A DNA stretch of 20,015 nt, taken from the NCBI GenBank assembly GCA_002478145.1, contig DLMI01000171.1:19853-39867 (forward strand), in the 5' to 3' direction. Source of the stretch: Acidobacteria bacterium UBA7540 (GTDB lineage: Bacteria; Acidobacteriota; Terriglobia; UBA7540). Below the pieces are notes generated by a model. That model was given only the letters and a program-made list of their open reading frames with translations. It was not told the DNA's origin and made no database searches. Positions 1 to 7,325 of the stretch are shown piece after piece. Each line of letters opens with the position of its first letter. The first letter of the stretch is position 1. The position numbers and the translations under genes were made by a program.

Positions 1-32
1 CGCCGTTACAAGGCCTTCCTGATTATTCCTGT

Positions 33-84
33 GTCCCGTGCCCCGCGCAGTCCCGCGCTCGGGGGACGGCGCGGGGCACGGGAC
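33..84. repeat. Long GC-rich inverted repeat (hairpin)
   Basis: Arms at 33-48 and 69-84 are perfectly complementary over 16 bp. The loop holds a second, smaller inverted pair (GTCCC at 50-54, GGGAC at 63-67), so the element can fold as a two-step hairpin. It lies downstream of the minus-strand msrB gene. There is no T-run on either side, so it is not a standard intrinsic terminator, although it could stop or stabilise the msrB transcript. Confidence 0.6.
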
Positions 85-110
85 CAACAGAGGGCGGGAG
101 CCGCCATTTC

Positions 111-137
111 GGCGGGTCCCGCCCTGCGGGACCCGCC
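111..137. repeat. REP-like palindrome with TCCCGC-N3-GCGGGA core
   Basis: Perfect 12-bp arms (111-122 and 126-137) surround a 3-nt loop. The inner core GGTCCCGC-N3-GCGGGACC is the same as that of the palindrome at 14039-14065, and the shorter core recurs at 2346 and 3476, which suggests a dispersed palindrome family. It lies 56 bp beyond the msrB stop codon and lacks a T-run. Confidence 0.55.
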
Positions 138-192
138 CTTCCGACAGTCCCCTAGGAGCGTCCAAACGTGGTGAGAAATCCGGGGTTGTAGC

Positions 193-807
193 TTATGCTT
201 TAACGAATTTCAAAGCCGCAGAGTTCAAGCAGTAACGGAGGTGGGTTGGAGGCGGGCCGTCGTCAAACACGTGCCCAAAGTGAGCATCGCACTTCTTGCA
301 CTGGACCTCGCTTCGGACCATGCCGAGCGTCAAATCACCCTCGGTGCGGATGTTTTCCGGGGCAATCGGGGCCCAGAAGCTCGGCCATCCCGTTCCCGAT
401 TCGAATTTCGTATCCGAACTGAAAACCGCGTTGTCACAGCAAACGCACCGGTAAATTCCCTTTTCGTGATTGTTCCAATACTTGCCTGTGAAAGCGCGCT
501 CCGTTCCCTTTTTTCGAGTAACCTCGAATTGCTCGGGATTGAGCATCTGCTTCCATTCTTCGTCTGTCTTCACGACTTTTTCAACCATGACCTTCCCTTC
601 CCTCTTGCCGGAGGCGGTGAATTCCACCAGGGTTACCAAGCGGGGTTTGCTTTTACTCTGGGAAATCCCCGCTCCTGGAGGGGCAGCGCTTGCGACCCTT
701 CTCAGAGCCAATGCGCTCCCCATCGCAAAAGCAGCAGTGAGAAATCCCCTGCGGCTCAAGTTTTTGTCTCTTAGAACATGCCGAATGTGCTTTGTTTCAG
801 GTTGCAC
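193..807 (-). CDS. msrB: Tat-exported peptide methionine-(R)-S-oxide reductase (MsrB)
   Basis: The enzyme reduces the R epimer of methionine sulfoxide in oxidised proteins. Residues 85-204 form a complete MsrB domain: zinc-binding pairs C121/C124 and C170/C173, the stretch ESGTGWPSF at 136-144, HFGHVFDDGP at 176-185 and catalytic C193 in RYCLNS. An additional cysteine, C123, lies inside the first zinc pair (CVCC). The N-terminus has a twin-arginine signal (SRRGFL at 18-23, then a hydrophobic run and an Ala-rich cleavage region near 40-44), so it probably acts outside the cytoplasm. Residues 45-84 are a linker. The start is a GTG at 805-807 with a purine-rich AAGGGGTGGAG just upstream; it is the only start that keeps the Tat signal. 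The gene stands alone, and the 135 bp upstream (808-942) should hold its promoter. MsrB identity is certain; export is inferred from the signal. Confidence 0.93.
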   Translation of the reverse strand: MQPETKHIRHVLRDKNLSRRGFLTAAFAMGSALALRRVASAAPPGAGISQSKSKPRLVTLVEFTASGKREGKVMVEKVVKTDEEWKQMLNPEQFEVTRKKGTERAFTGKYWNNHEKGIYRCVCCDNAVFSSDTKFESGTGWPSFWAPIAPENIRTEGDLTLGMVRSEVQCKKCDAHFGHVFDDGPPPTHLRYCLNSAALKFVKA

Positions 808-942
808 GCTCCACCCCTTATTTGTGCCTTTGTTTGCCCTTTGCCTGACACTACAAGAGATGGAGACAAAGGGTATTTGGTTACAGTAAGTCTGCCTGTT
901 CAGCGAGCAAGGGATATAGGCGTGGGAAAGGCGCCATCTTCA

Positions 943-2163
943 TCAGGCGTTTTCGATTGGCGGCGATGGCGGCGAGCTCGCGCCGTTGACAGGATACACC
1001 AAGCTTCGGTCCGGCTCCCAAGAGAGGTAAACCTTGGCCCCTGGGGAAGTCCGCTCGAGGGGAAGGGCGTTCGCCGCCATGGCCCCTCGCACGACCAGCC
1101 GCTCGCCGCTCGCAATCTGAACCGTCCAGCGGCGGCTGCCACCTTCGAAGATGGCCTCAACAACTTCGCCTGGCACGATATTAACGGCCTCGCTGCCGGG
1201 TCGCGGGCGGCCCAGCGTCAGTCGCATGGCCTCAGAACGTACACCCAGCATGCCGGCAAGGCCTGGGCCCAATTCCAGCGAATTCCTCGACCAGAGGATC
1301 AATCCGGTCGCGGTTTCGAAGCGCGTACCCTGAGTGGAATGACTGAGGCAACGCACTTTGAAGAAATTCTCTACCCCCATGAATTCCGCTACAAAGGGCG
1401 TCAGGGGCGCGCCGTAGGTCTCCTCCACCGGCCCCACCTGCTCGAGGCGCCCACGGTTGATGACGGCAATTCGGTCCGACATCACGAGCGCCTCTTGCTG
1501 GTCGTGGGTGACGAAAATAAAGGTGATCCCCAGGCGCTCGCGCAGGCGCTTCAGTTCCACTTGCATCTGCTGGCGGAGCTTCTGGTCGAGCGCGCCCAAG
1601 GGCTCGTCCAGCAGCAGCACCGCAGGCTCGAGAACGAGAGCCCGCGCCAGTGCCACGCGTTGCCGCTCACCCCCGCTCAGTTGATGTGGATAGCGGTCCT
1701 CTTTTCCGGGGAGCTCGACCATCTCGAGGATGGAACGAACTTGCTTGCGGATTTCCGCCGCCGGCAACTTCTTCTGCTCGAGGCCGAAGGCCACATTGCG
1801 GAAGACATTCAAGTGAGGGAAGAGTGCGTAGTGTTGGAAGACGGTGTTCACGTTGCGGCGGTAAGGTGGCAGAGGAGAGGCGTCCCGCCCGTTGATTAGG
1901 ATTTGCCCGCCTTGCGGTTGCTCGAATCCCGCCACCAGTCGCAGGATAGTCGTCTTCCCGCTTCCGCTGGGACCAAGCAGCGTGAGGAATTCTCCCCGCC
2001 GCACCTCCAGCGAGAAATCCTCAAGCGCCGTATGTACCCCGTAGCGCTTGCTGATGCTCCGAAGTTCGACAATGCACTGCGGCAACTCTTCCAATTCTTG
2101 AGCTGACTCCACCGCCTCGTGGGATGTCCAACTCATCCTACTCGCCACTTGAAAAAATGACAA
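943..2163 (-). CDS. ABC transporter ATP-binding subunit, PotA/spermidine-putrescine type
   Basis: This is the ATPase subunit of a binding-protein-dependent importer of the PotA/FbpC/MalK (CUT1/MOI) class. Visible motifs are Walker A GPSGSGKTT (64-72), Q-loop Q110, signature LSGGE (162-166), Walker B LLLDEP (183-188) with D-loop, and the switch histidine H220 in VTHDQQEA. Residues about 290-390 form a C-terminal TOBE-like domain, which in PotA relatives contributes to regulation. The sequence VFQHYALFPHLNVFRNVAFGL is typical of polyamine and iron importers, but the substrate cannot be fixed. No permease or periplasmic binding protein lies nearby, so it is an orphan ATPase here. The start is uncertain: the open frame begins with TTG at 2161-2163, while ATG at 2134-2136 (residue 10) is the more conventional choice; the ABC domain begins only around residue 31, so either fits. 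Confidence 0.9.
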   Translation of the reverse strand: MSFFQVASRMSWTSHEAVESAQELEELPQCIVELRSISKRYGVHTALEDFSLEVRRGEFLTLLGPSGSGKTTILRLVAGFEQPQGGQILINGRDASPLPPYRRNVNTVFQHYALFPHLNVFRNVAFGLEQKKLPAAEIRKQVRSILEMVELPGKEDRYPHQLSGGERQRVALARALVLEPAVLLLDEPLGALDQKLRQQMQVELKRLRERLGITFIFVTHDQQEALVMSDRIAVINRGRLEQVGPVEETYGAPLTPFVAEFMGVENFFKVRCLSHSTQGTRFETATGLILWSRNSLELGPGLAGMLGVRSEAMRLTLGRPRPGSEAVNIVPGEVVEAIFEGGSRRWTVQIASGERLVVRGAMAANALPLERTSPGAKVYLSWEPDRSLVYPVNGASSPPSPPIENA

Positions 2164-2174
2164 GAGTGATTTTT

Positions 2175-2209
2175 ATGATTTGTGATTTGCGATTTCTGAT
2201 TTGCGATTG
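2175..2209. repeat. Heptamer tandem array (NNGATTT x5)
   Basis: There are five consecutive 7-bp units: atgattt, gtgattt, gcgattt, ctgattt, gcgattg. The array begins 11 bp upstream of the TTG start of the minus-strand ABC ATPase, so it would lie in its 5' leader or promoter. The same 7-bp periodicity is seen at 2477-2661 and 11102-11136. Confidence 0.8.
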
Positions 2210-2335
2210 CCGGTTCCACTCTGCGCGTCTCTGTGCCTTGGTCCCGCTTCACGGGATGAGCTGTTTCGACTTTTTCACACCTCCCCAGCCCTCGGTCCTG
2301 ACGCCCTGACACCTGAAATCACCCCACGCGGCGGT

Positions 2336-2373
2336 GTCATTCCGATCCCGCAGTGGCGGGAGAGGAATCTCGC
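2336..2373 (+). repeat. Dispersed palindromic element, copy 1
   Basis: A 38-bp element that begins GTCATTCCGATCCCGC, continues with AGTG and GCGGGAG, and ends in GAATCTCGC. The inner arms TCCCGC/GCGGGA form a hairpin. A 37-bp copy in the same orientation, with about five substitutions and one indel, lies at 3466-3502, so the two copies flank the methyltransferase gene as direct repeats. Confidence 0.7.
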
Positions 2374-2484
2374 TCTGCGCCCTGTGTTCTTCCCCCTGCG
2401 CCTTGATACTGTGCGCCGCCTTGTTACTCTGGTAAGCTGAAGAGTCCGAATTCCATGAAGACCTGCGTCGCAGCTCGCAGATAG

Positions 2485-2661
2485 CTGATAGCTGAGAGCT
2501 GAAGGCTGAATGCTTTTGTGTCAGCTATCAGCCGTCAGCCTTCAGCAGGCGGTTCACTGATAGCTGAGAGCTGAAAGCTGAATGCTTTTGTGTCAGCTAT
2601 CAGCCGTCAGCCTTCGGCAGGCAGTTCACTGATAGCTGAGAGCTGAAAGCTGAAAGCTTTT
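2485..2661. repeat. 72-bp tandem repeat, about 2.5 copies, abutting a start codon
   Basis: Copy 1 is 2485-2556 and copy 2 is 2557-2628, differing at 3 positions; a partial third copy runs from 2629 to the methyltransferase ATG at 2662. Each full unit contains about four direct heptamers (GCTGANN) followed, after a TGCTTTTGTG spacer, by four heptamers of the opposite sense (TCAGCNN). Each unit can therefore fold into a hairpin with several possible registers; for example CTGATAGCTGA at 2557-2567 is the exact reverse complement of 2593-2603. In the third copy the spacer GCTTTTGTG becomes GCTTTTATG, which is the start codon. Confidence 0.9.
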
Positions 2662-3453
2662 ATGTCCAAGAAGCATAAAGAAACAGTCCAAAAGCAATTC
2701 ACCAAGACGGCCGACGCCTTCGCCAAGTTCACGGTGCGTGATACACCCGAGGTTCTGGCCGAAAAAGTGGAATTTGCCAAGCCCCAACCCCAGGAACTTG
2801 TTCTCGACGTCGCCTGCGGGCCGGGAGCGTTTATTCTGGCGATCGCGCCGCGTGTGAGTTTCGCCTGCGGCATCGACTTGACACCCGAAATGCTCCGCCA
2901 GGCGCGCGAATTCCAGGCGGAAAAACAAATCGCCAACGTCCTGTTTGCCTGCGCCGATGCCGAACGCATTCCCTTCCCTGACACCAGCTTCGATTTGGTT
3001 AGCTGCCAACTCGCTTTCCACCATATAACCAAGGCGGAACCGGTGCTCCAGGAAATGATACGCGCAGCGAAACCCCAGGGCCGGCTACTAATTATCGATA
3101 CCCTTGCCCCGGAGAGCGACTCGAAATTCGAGCTCTTCAATCAGATTGAAAGACTCCGCGACCCTTCCCACACCTTTTCTCTTCGCCTTACCACCTTCCT
3201 CAGCATGTTCGAGGAGCGTCGACTGGAGGTACTGCGGCAATCAGTCCGGCGACGGCAGCGATCCTTCAATCAATGGATGCGGCGCGCCGGACTGGAGCCA
3301 AGCCAAAAGCGCTATGTGGAGACTCGAAAACGAATGGAAGAATCGATCCCTGGAGACAAAGCGGGTTTCTCCGCGCGAGTCGATGGACACGACATTCAGA
3401 TTATCCATAACGAGGGGATGTTCTTGGCAAGGCGGCTTCCGGCAGATACCTGA
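2662..3453 (+). CDS. Class I SAM-dependent methyltransferase (UbiE/Methyltransf_11-like)
   Basis: This 263-residue protein has a Rossmann-type methyltransferase domain. Motif I is VLDVACGPGAF (47-57), the acidic end of strand 2 is GIDLTPEML (70-78), motif II/III is ACADAERIPFPDTSFDLV (96-113), and post-motif residues include RLLIIDTLAP (141-150). This pattern matches the UbiE/Coq5-like and arsenite methyltransferase-like superfamily. The C-terminal third (about 165-263) is basic and not diagnostic, so the substrate is unknown. The ATG at 2662 lies in the last, partial copy of the 72-bp repeat and has no Shine-Dalgarno sequence; the next in-frame Met is residue 78, past motif I, so this start is well supported. 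Flanking direct repeats (2336-2373 and 3466-3502) and lack of operon partners suggest a single-gene unit. Confidence 0.85.
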   Translation: MSKKHKETVQKQFTKTADAFAKFTVRDTPEVLAEKVEFAKPQPQELVLDVACGPGAFILAIAPRVSFACGIDLTPEMLRQAREFQAEKQIANVLFACADAERIPFPDTSFDLVSCQLAFHHITKAEPVLQEMIRAAKPQGRLLIIDTLAPESDSKFELFNQIERLRDPSHTFSLRLTTFLSMFEERRLEVLRQSVRRRQRSFNQWMRRAGLEPSQKRYVETRKRMEESIPGDKAGFSARVDGHDIQIIHNEGMFLARRLPADT

Positions 3454-3465
3454 GCGCCCAACGCT

Positions 3466-3502
3466 GTCATCCTGATCCCGCACGGCGGGAGAAGGATCTC
3501 GC
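3466..3502 (+). repeat. Dispersed palindromic element, copy 2
   Basis: This 37-bp element starts 13 bp after the methyltransferase stop codon and corresponds to the copy at 2336-2373 in the same orientation. The core TCCCGC (3476-3481), loop ACG and GCGGGA (3485-3490) form a hairpin. There is no T-run, so it is not a clear terminator. Confidence 0.7.
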
Positions 3503-3524
3503 CCGTTCGCAAGTCTGGTGTAGA

Positions 3525-3562
3525 GGCGGCGGGACCTGTCCCGATCTCATCGGGGCGCCGCC
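3525..3562. repeat. Nested hairpin downstream of the methyltransferase
   Basis: The inner arms CCCGAT (3540-3545) and ATCGGG (3549-3554) close over CTC, and the outer arms GGCGGC (3525-3530) and GCCGCC (3557-3562) extend the stem. It sits between the methyltransferase and the restriction-modification gene and may attenuate read-through; no T-run follows. Confidence 0.45.
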
Positions 3563-3648
3563 ACTTGGTCCGTCAGCAAGCATTAAATGTTGAGCGCCGG
3601 TGAATGCCCTTGTCACGACCCGGCGCTTGTGGTAACTATCTCTCATTG

Positions 3649-6600
3649 ATGACGCCACTGGAAACTTACCTTCGGGACCTTCGCGACATTCGCTCCACCG
3701 GCGCGGGAGTTGAGGAAGAATCCTACTATCATCCTCTTGCTGCCCTGTTGAACGAGGTCGGCAAGAAACTCAAGCCCAGGGTCAAGTGCGTCCTGCAACT
3801 CGCGAACCGCGGCGCCGGCAAACCGGACGGCGGCCTTTTCACGGCTGACCAGTTCGAGCACCTTTCGGACGCCGAGCCCCTTCCAGGCCAGCTTCCGGCG
3901 CGGGGCGCGATTGAGGTGAAGCCCACTAAAGATGACGCCTGGGTCACCGCCGAGGCCAAACAGGTCACCAAATACTGGAACCGCTACCGCCAGGTCCTCG
4001 TCACCAACTATCGCGACTTCGTCCTGGTGGGCCAAGATGCCGAGAGCAACCCGGCGATTCTGGAAACTTACCGGTTGGCGGAAAGCGACAAAGCCTTTTG
4101 GCAGGCGGCGGCCACGCCTCGCGCGACGGCGGAGAAACAGAATGACCGCTTCGTCGAGTACCTCCAGCGCGTCATGCGCCACGGCGCGCCCATCGCCGCG
4201 CCCGAGGATGTGGCTTGGTTCCTCGCCTCCTATGCCCGCGATGCCCTGGCCGGCATCCGTGACGTCGAGCTTTCGGCCCTGGCGGCGGTCCGCGCCGCGC
4301 TCGAAGAAGCCCTGGGCCTCAAGTTCGAGGGCGACAGGGGCGAGCACTTCTTCCGCTCCAGCCTCGTCCAGACCCTTTTCTATGGGATTTTCTCTGCCTG
4401 GGTGCTCTGGTCCCGCCACAATCCGCCCACATCCCGAAAGCGGTTCGACTGGCGACTCACGGCCTGGTCGCTGCGCGTTCCCATGATCTCGCGTCTGTTC
4501 TCGCTGGTCGCCGATCCCCACCAGCTTGACGCGCTCAAGTTGTCCGAGGTGCTCGATTGGACGGGCGGTGTGCTGAACCGCGTGGACCGCGCCTCGTTCT
4601 TCAGCAACTTCGAGGAAAGCCACGCGGTGCAGTACTTTTACGAGCCGTTCCTTCAAGCGTTCGACCCCGAACTGCGGAAGCAACTCGGTGTCTGGTACAC
4701 GCCGCCCGAGATTGTGAAGTACATGGTGGAGCGCGTCGATACCGTACTGCGCCAGGAATTGGGCTTACCGCTCGGCCTTGCCGATAAGAACGTCTACGTC
4801 CTCGACCCTTGCTGCGGCACAGGCTCTTATCTCGTTGAAGTTCTCGACCGCATTCATCGAACCCTCAAGGAACGTGGTGAAAACGGCCTCACCGCCAGCG
4901 ACTTGAAAGAAGCGGCGCAGAAGCGCGTTTTCGGCTTCGAGATTCTCCCCGCTCCTTTCGTGGTTTCGCACCTTCAACTGGGGCTGCTTTTGCAGAAGCT
5001 CGGCGTCCCCCTTTCCGACAAGGGCCATGATCGGGTCGCTGTTTACCTGACCAATTCCCTCACGGGTTGGGAACCACCAAGGGTGCCAAAGACTAAGCTG
5101 ATGTTTCCCGAACTGGAAGAGGAGCGCGACGCCGCCGAGCACGTCAAGCGCGAAGCGCCCATTCTGGTGATTCTTGGCAATCCGCCCTACAACGGCTTCG
5201 CTGGTGTGAGTCCATTAGAGGAGCAAGGACTGCTTGAGCCCTACAAAAGGGGTTTGAAGGATTGGGGCATCACGAAGAACTATCTTGACGATCTGTACGT
5301 GAGATTCTTCCGGCTCGCCGAAAGAAGGGTTGCTGAGAAAACCGGCAAAGGAATCGTATGCTATATCTCGAATTTCTCGTACTTGAGCGATCCTTCCTTT
5401 GTCGTGATGCGTAAGCGGTTCCTGACAGAATTCGACCGGCTCTGGTTCGACTGTATGAATGGAGACAGCCGCGAAACGGGCAAGCTCACCCCTGAAGGAA
5501 ATCCCGACCCCAGCGTCTTTTCAACAGAGTACAACCGGCAAGGCATTCGCGTAGGGACGGCGGTCGCACTGATGGTGAGGCGGGCTGAGCGAATTGGCAC
5601 ACCGTCGGTCAAATTCCGGCACTTCTGGGGCGTCACGAAGCGCGCGGACCTATTGGAAAGCCTAAGCTCTCAGGACTTCGAGCAATCATACGTCGCTGCG
5701 AACCCCCAAAAGGTGGATAGGTTTTCGTTCCGCCCCGCCAGCGTCGCAACGAGTTACGGCAAGTGGCCGGACGTCGCTAGTCTCTGTAGCATTACGCCGA
5801 TGTTAGGGCTAAACGACAATCGTATGCAGGGAACCCACGATGTCTCCCAGGCCGAAATATCTCGACGGATGAGGGCGTACTATGATCCCGCCGTACCCTT
5901 CGAGGAAATTGCCCGGCTCCATCGGGGCTTGGCAACCGACGCCGCTTCGTTCAACGCAAGAGCTACCCGCCAGCGACTTCAGACCGCAAGCGGATTTACT
6001 GAGGACCACGTAGTGCCCTTCTGGTTCAAACCGTTTGATCTACGTTGGGCCTATATCGAGAGGGTGGGCAACCTGTGGAACCGCGTTCGCCCCGAACTGC
6101 TGGACAATGCGTGGCCCGGAAACCTCTTCTTGTTGGCTCGCTGCCATGCGCCGAAGACACCCGATGGGGCTGCTTTCTTCTTTAGTCGGCACATCGCGGA
6201 CCAGCACGTGCTACACACAGACGCCTACTTCATCCCGGTGTGGTTATCAGCCGAACGTTCCGACGCTAAGACGGGCAAACAGGGTGGGCTCCTCGCTGGA
6301 CCGGCTGACGCGAAGCTCGTCGCCAATCTATCACCACGTGCTCGCAAGTATCTGGACCAACTCGAAATGGATTGTGGTGAGAGTGCCCCGCTGATTTGGC
6401 TACACGCCTTGGCGATCGGCTGTTCGCCAGCTTACCTCGCCGAAAACGCTGACGGCATCCGTCAAGACTGGCCGCGCATTCCGCTGCCGGACTCGAAGGA
6501 ATTGCTGCTGGCTTCGGCGGCGCTGGGCCGGGAGATCGCCACGTTGCTCGACACGGAGACGCCATTCGATGTAGGGGCGCATGACATGCCTCCAGAGGGC

Positions 6601-7065
6601 GAACGCCGTTCGCCCTTACAAAAGATCGGGCTGCCCACGCGCGTGGACGGAAAGCCACTCGACGAAAGCAAGGACCTCGGCGTGACTGCCGGCTGGGGCC
6701 ACGCGGGCAAAGGCGGCGTCACTATGCCCGGCAAGGGCCGACTCATAGAACGCGACTACACTCCCGAGGAACGCGACATAATGCTCGGCGACCGCACCTG
6801 CGACGTGTACCTGAACGACGTGGCCTACTGGAAGAACATCCCGCTCCGGGTTTGGGAGTACACCATCGGCGGCTACCAGGTCATCAAGAAATGGCTCTCC
6901 TATCGCGAGGAGCGCTTGCTGGGCCGTCCGATAACCAAAGATGAGGTTCGCTGGGTGCAGGAGATGGCCCGCCGCATCGCCGCCATCCTCCTGCTGGAAC
7001 CAGCCCTGGACGAGAATTACCGCGCCGTCAAAGCTCATACCTACGAGTGGACGAAGAACGGGTAG
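3649..7065 (+). CDS. Single-chain restriction-modification enzyme, type ISP-like but lacking the helicase
   Basis: Counting from an earlier in-frame ATG at 3604 (1153 residues): residues 17-145 are an N-terminal nuclease-like domain with a PD-(D/E)xK pattern (PDGG at 74-77, EVK at 104-106). A helical coupler follows to about 355. QLGVWYTPPEIVKYMV (360-375) opens a gamma-class N6-adenine methylase with motif I LDPCCGTGSY (400-409) and motif IV NPPY (526-529). The rest is a specificity domain ending in the ISP-type C-terminal motif AGWGHAGKGGVTMPGKG. No Walker A or DEAD/DEAH motifs separate nuclease and methylase, unlike LlaBIII-type ISP enzymes of about 1,570 residues; it should cut and modify from one chain. 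Start at 3649 (MTPLETYLRDLRDIRSTGAG) is preferred because that is where the family begins; 3604 remains possible. A palindrome interrupts the C-terminal part (6596-6616). The target sequence cannot be predicted. Confidence 0.88.
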   Translation: MTPLETYLRDLRDIRSTGAGVEEESYYHPLAALLNEVGKKLKPRVKCVLQLANRGAGKPDGGLFTADQFEHLSDAEPLPGQLPARGAIEVKPTKDDAWVTAEAKQVTKYWNRYRQVLVTNYRDFVLVGQDAESNPAILETYRLAESDKAFWQAAATPRATAEKQNDRFVEYLQRVMRHGAPIAAPEDVAWFLASYARDALAGIRDVELSALAAVRAALEEALGLKFEGDRGEHFFRSSLVQTLFYGIFSAWVLWSRHNPPTSRKRFDWRLTAWSLRVPMISRLFSLVADPHQLDALKLSEVLDWTGGVLNRVDRASFFSNFEESHAVQYFYEPFLQAFDPELRKQLGVWYTPPEIVKYMVERVDTVLRQELGLPLGLADKNVYVLDPCCGTGSYLVEVLDRIHRTLKERGENGLTASDLKEAAQKRVFGFEILPAPFVVSHLQLGLLLQKLGVPLSDKGHDRVAVYLTNSLTGWEPPRVPKTKLMFPELEEERDAAEHVKREAPILVILGNPPYNGFAGVSPLEEQGLLEPYKRGLKDWGITKNYLDDLYVRFFRLAERRVAEKTGKGIVCYISNFSYLSDPSFVVMRKRFLTEFDRLWFDCMNGDSRETGKLTPEGNPDPSVFSTEYNRQGIRVGTAVALMVRRAERIGTPSVKFRHFWGVTKRADLLESLSSQDFEQSYVAANPQKVDRFSFRPASVATSYGKWPDVASLCSITPMLGLNDNRMQGTHDVSQAEISRRMRAYYDPAVPFEEIARLHRGLATDAASFNARATRQRLQTASGFTEDHVVPFWFKPFDLRWAYIERVGNLWNRVRPELLDNAWPGNLFLLARCHAPKTPDGAAFFFSRHIADQHVLHTDAYFIPVWLSAERSDAKTGKQGGLLAGPADAKLVANLSPRARKYLDQLEMDCGESAPLIWLHALAIGCSPAYLAENADGIRQDWPRIPLPDSKELLLASAALGREIATLLDTETPFDVGAHDMPPEGERRSPLQKIGLPTRVDGKPLDESKDLGVTAGWGHAGKGGVTMPGKGRLIERDYTPEERDIMLGDRTCDVYLNDVAYWKNIPLRVWEYTIGGYQVIKKWLSYREERLLGRPITKDEVRWVQEMARRIAAILLLEPALDENYRAVKAHTYEWTKNG
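6596..6616. repeat. Perfect 21-bp palindrome inside the restriction-modification gene
   Basis: The arms AGGGCGAACG (6596-6605) and CGTTCGCCCT (6607-6616) flank a single C. The element stays in frame and encodes part of EGERRSPLQK in the specificity domain. It resembles REP-type palindromes otherwise found between genes, so it is probably an insertion tolerated in a surface loop. Confidence 0.7.
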
Positions 7066-7066
7066 G

Positions 7067-7103
7067 ACCCGCGGGTGGCCCACACACTGCGCCAGCCGGC
7101 GCA
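7067..7103 (+). terminator. Hairpins just after the restriction-modification gene
   Basis: The palindrome ACCCGCGGGT (7067-7076) begins one base after the TAG stop. It is followed by a 6-bp hairpin TGCGCC-AGCC-GGCGCA (7088-7103). No U-run follows (AAAAACACC instead), so termination would have to be Rho-dependent or weak. Confidence 0.3.
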
Positions 7104-7325
7104 AAAACACCAGGTTGAAACTTGAGCCTTGTAAAGTATTTGTGGATTACAGCATGGGATGGAACGACCCGGAGCGACTCGACGGCTTGGAACTGAGCGG
7201 CCCACTTGACCCAAATCGGCCTTGGCCCTATCATCAGGGCGCGCGACGATTGATTCGGAAGCGGAATATAGATCCTTGCCGCCACCCGGCCGCCGCATGA
7301 AATCCCTAAATTGGTGAGGTGACAC

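Larger units (their letters stand above)
2164..2484. other. Non-coding stretch rich in short repeats
   Basis: No credible gene is visible here. It holds a heptamer array (2175-2209), a small hairpin TCCCG-N5-CGGGA (2242-2256) and one copy of a palindromic element (2336-2373), and it leads into the 72-bp tandem repeat. Any promoters for the divergent ATPase and methyltransferase genes should lie here. Confidence 0.6.

Noticed and set aside
778..1899. 373-codon plus-strand frame opposite the ABC ATPase
   Set aside because: The opposite strand has all ABC motifs in order; this frame is a shadow of them.
2485..2661. Tandem repeats as a CRISPR array
   Set aside because: The 72-bp units are contiguous and nearly identical, with no unique spacers, and no cas gene is nearby.
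3643..4683. 346-codon frame on the minus strand inside the restriction-modification gene
   Set aside because: It lies wholly opposite a gene with clear nuclease and methylase motifs; its composition is that of a mirror frame in GC-rich DNA and it shows no family motif.
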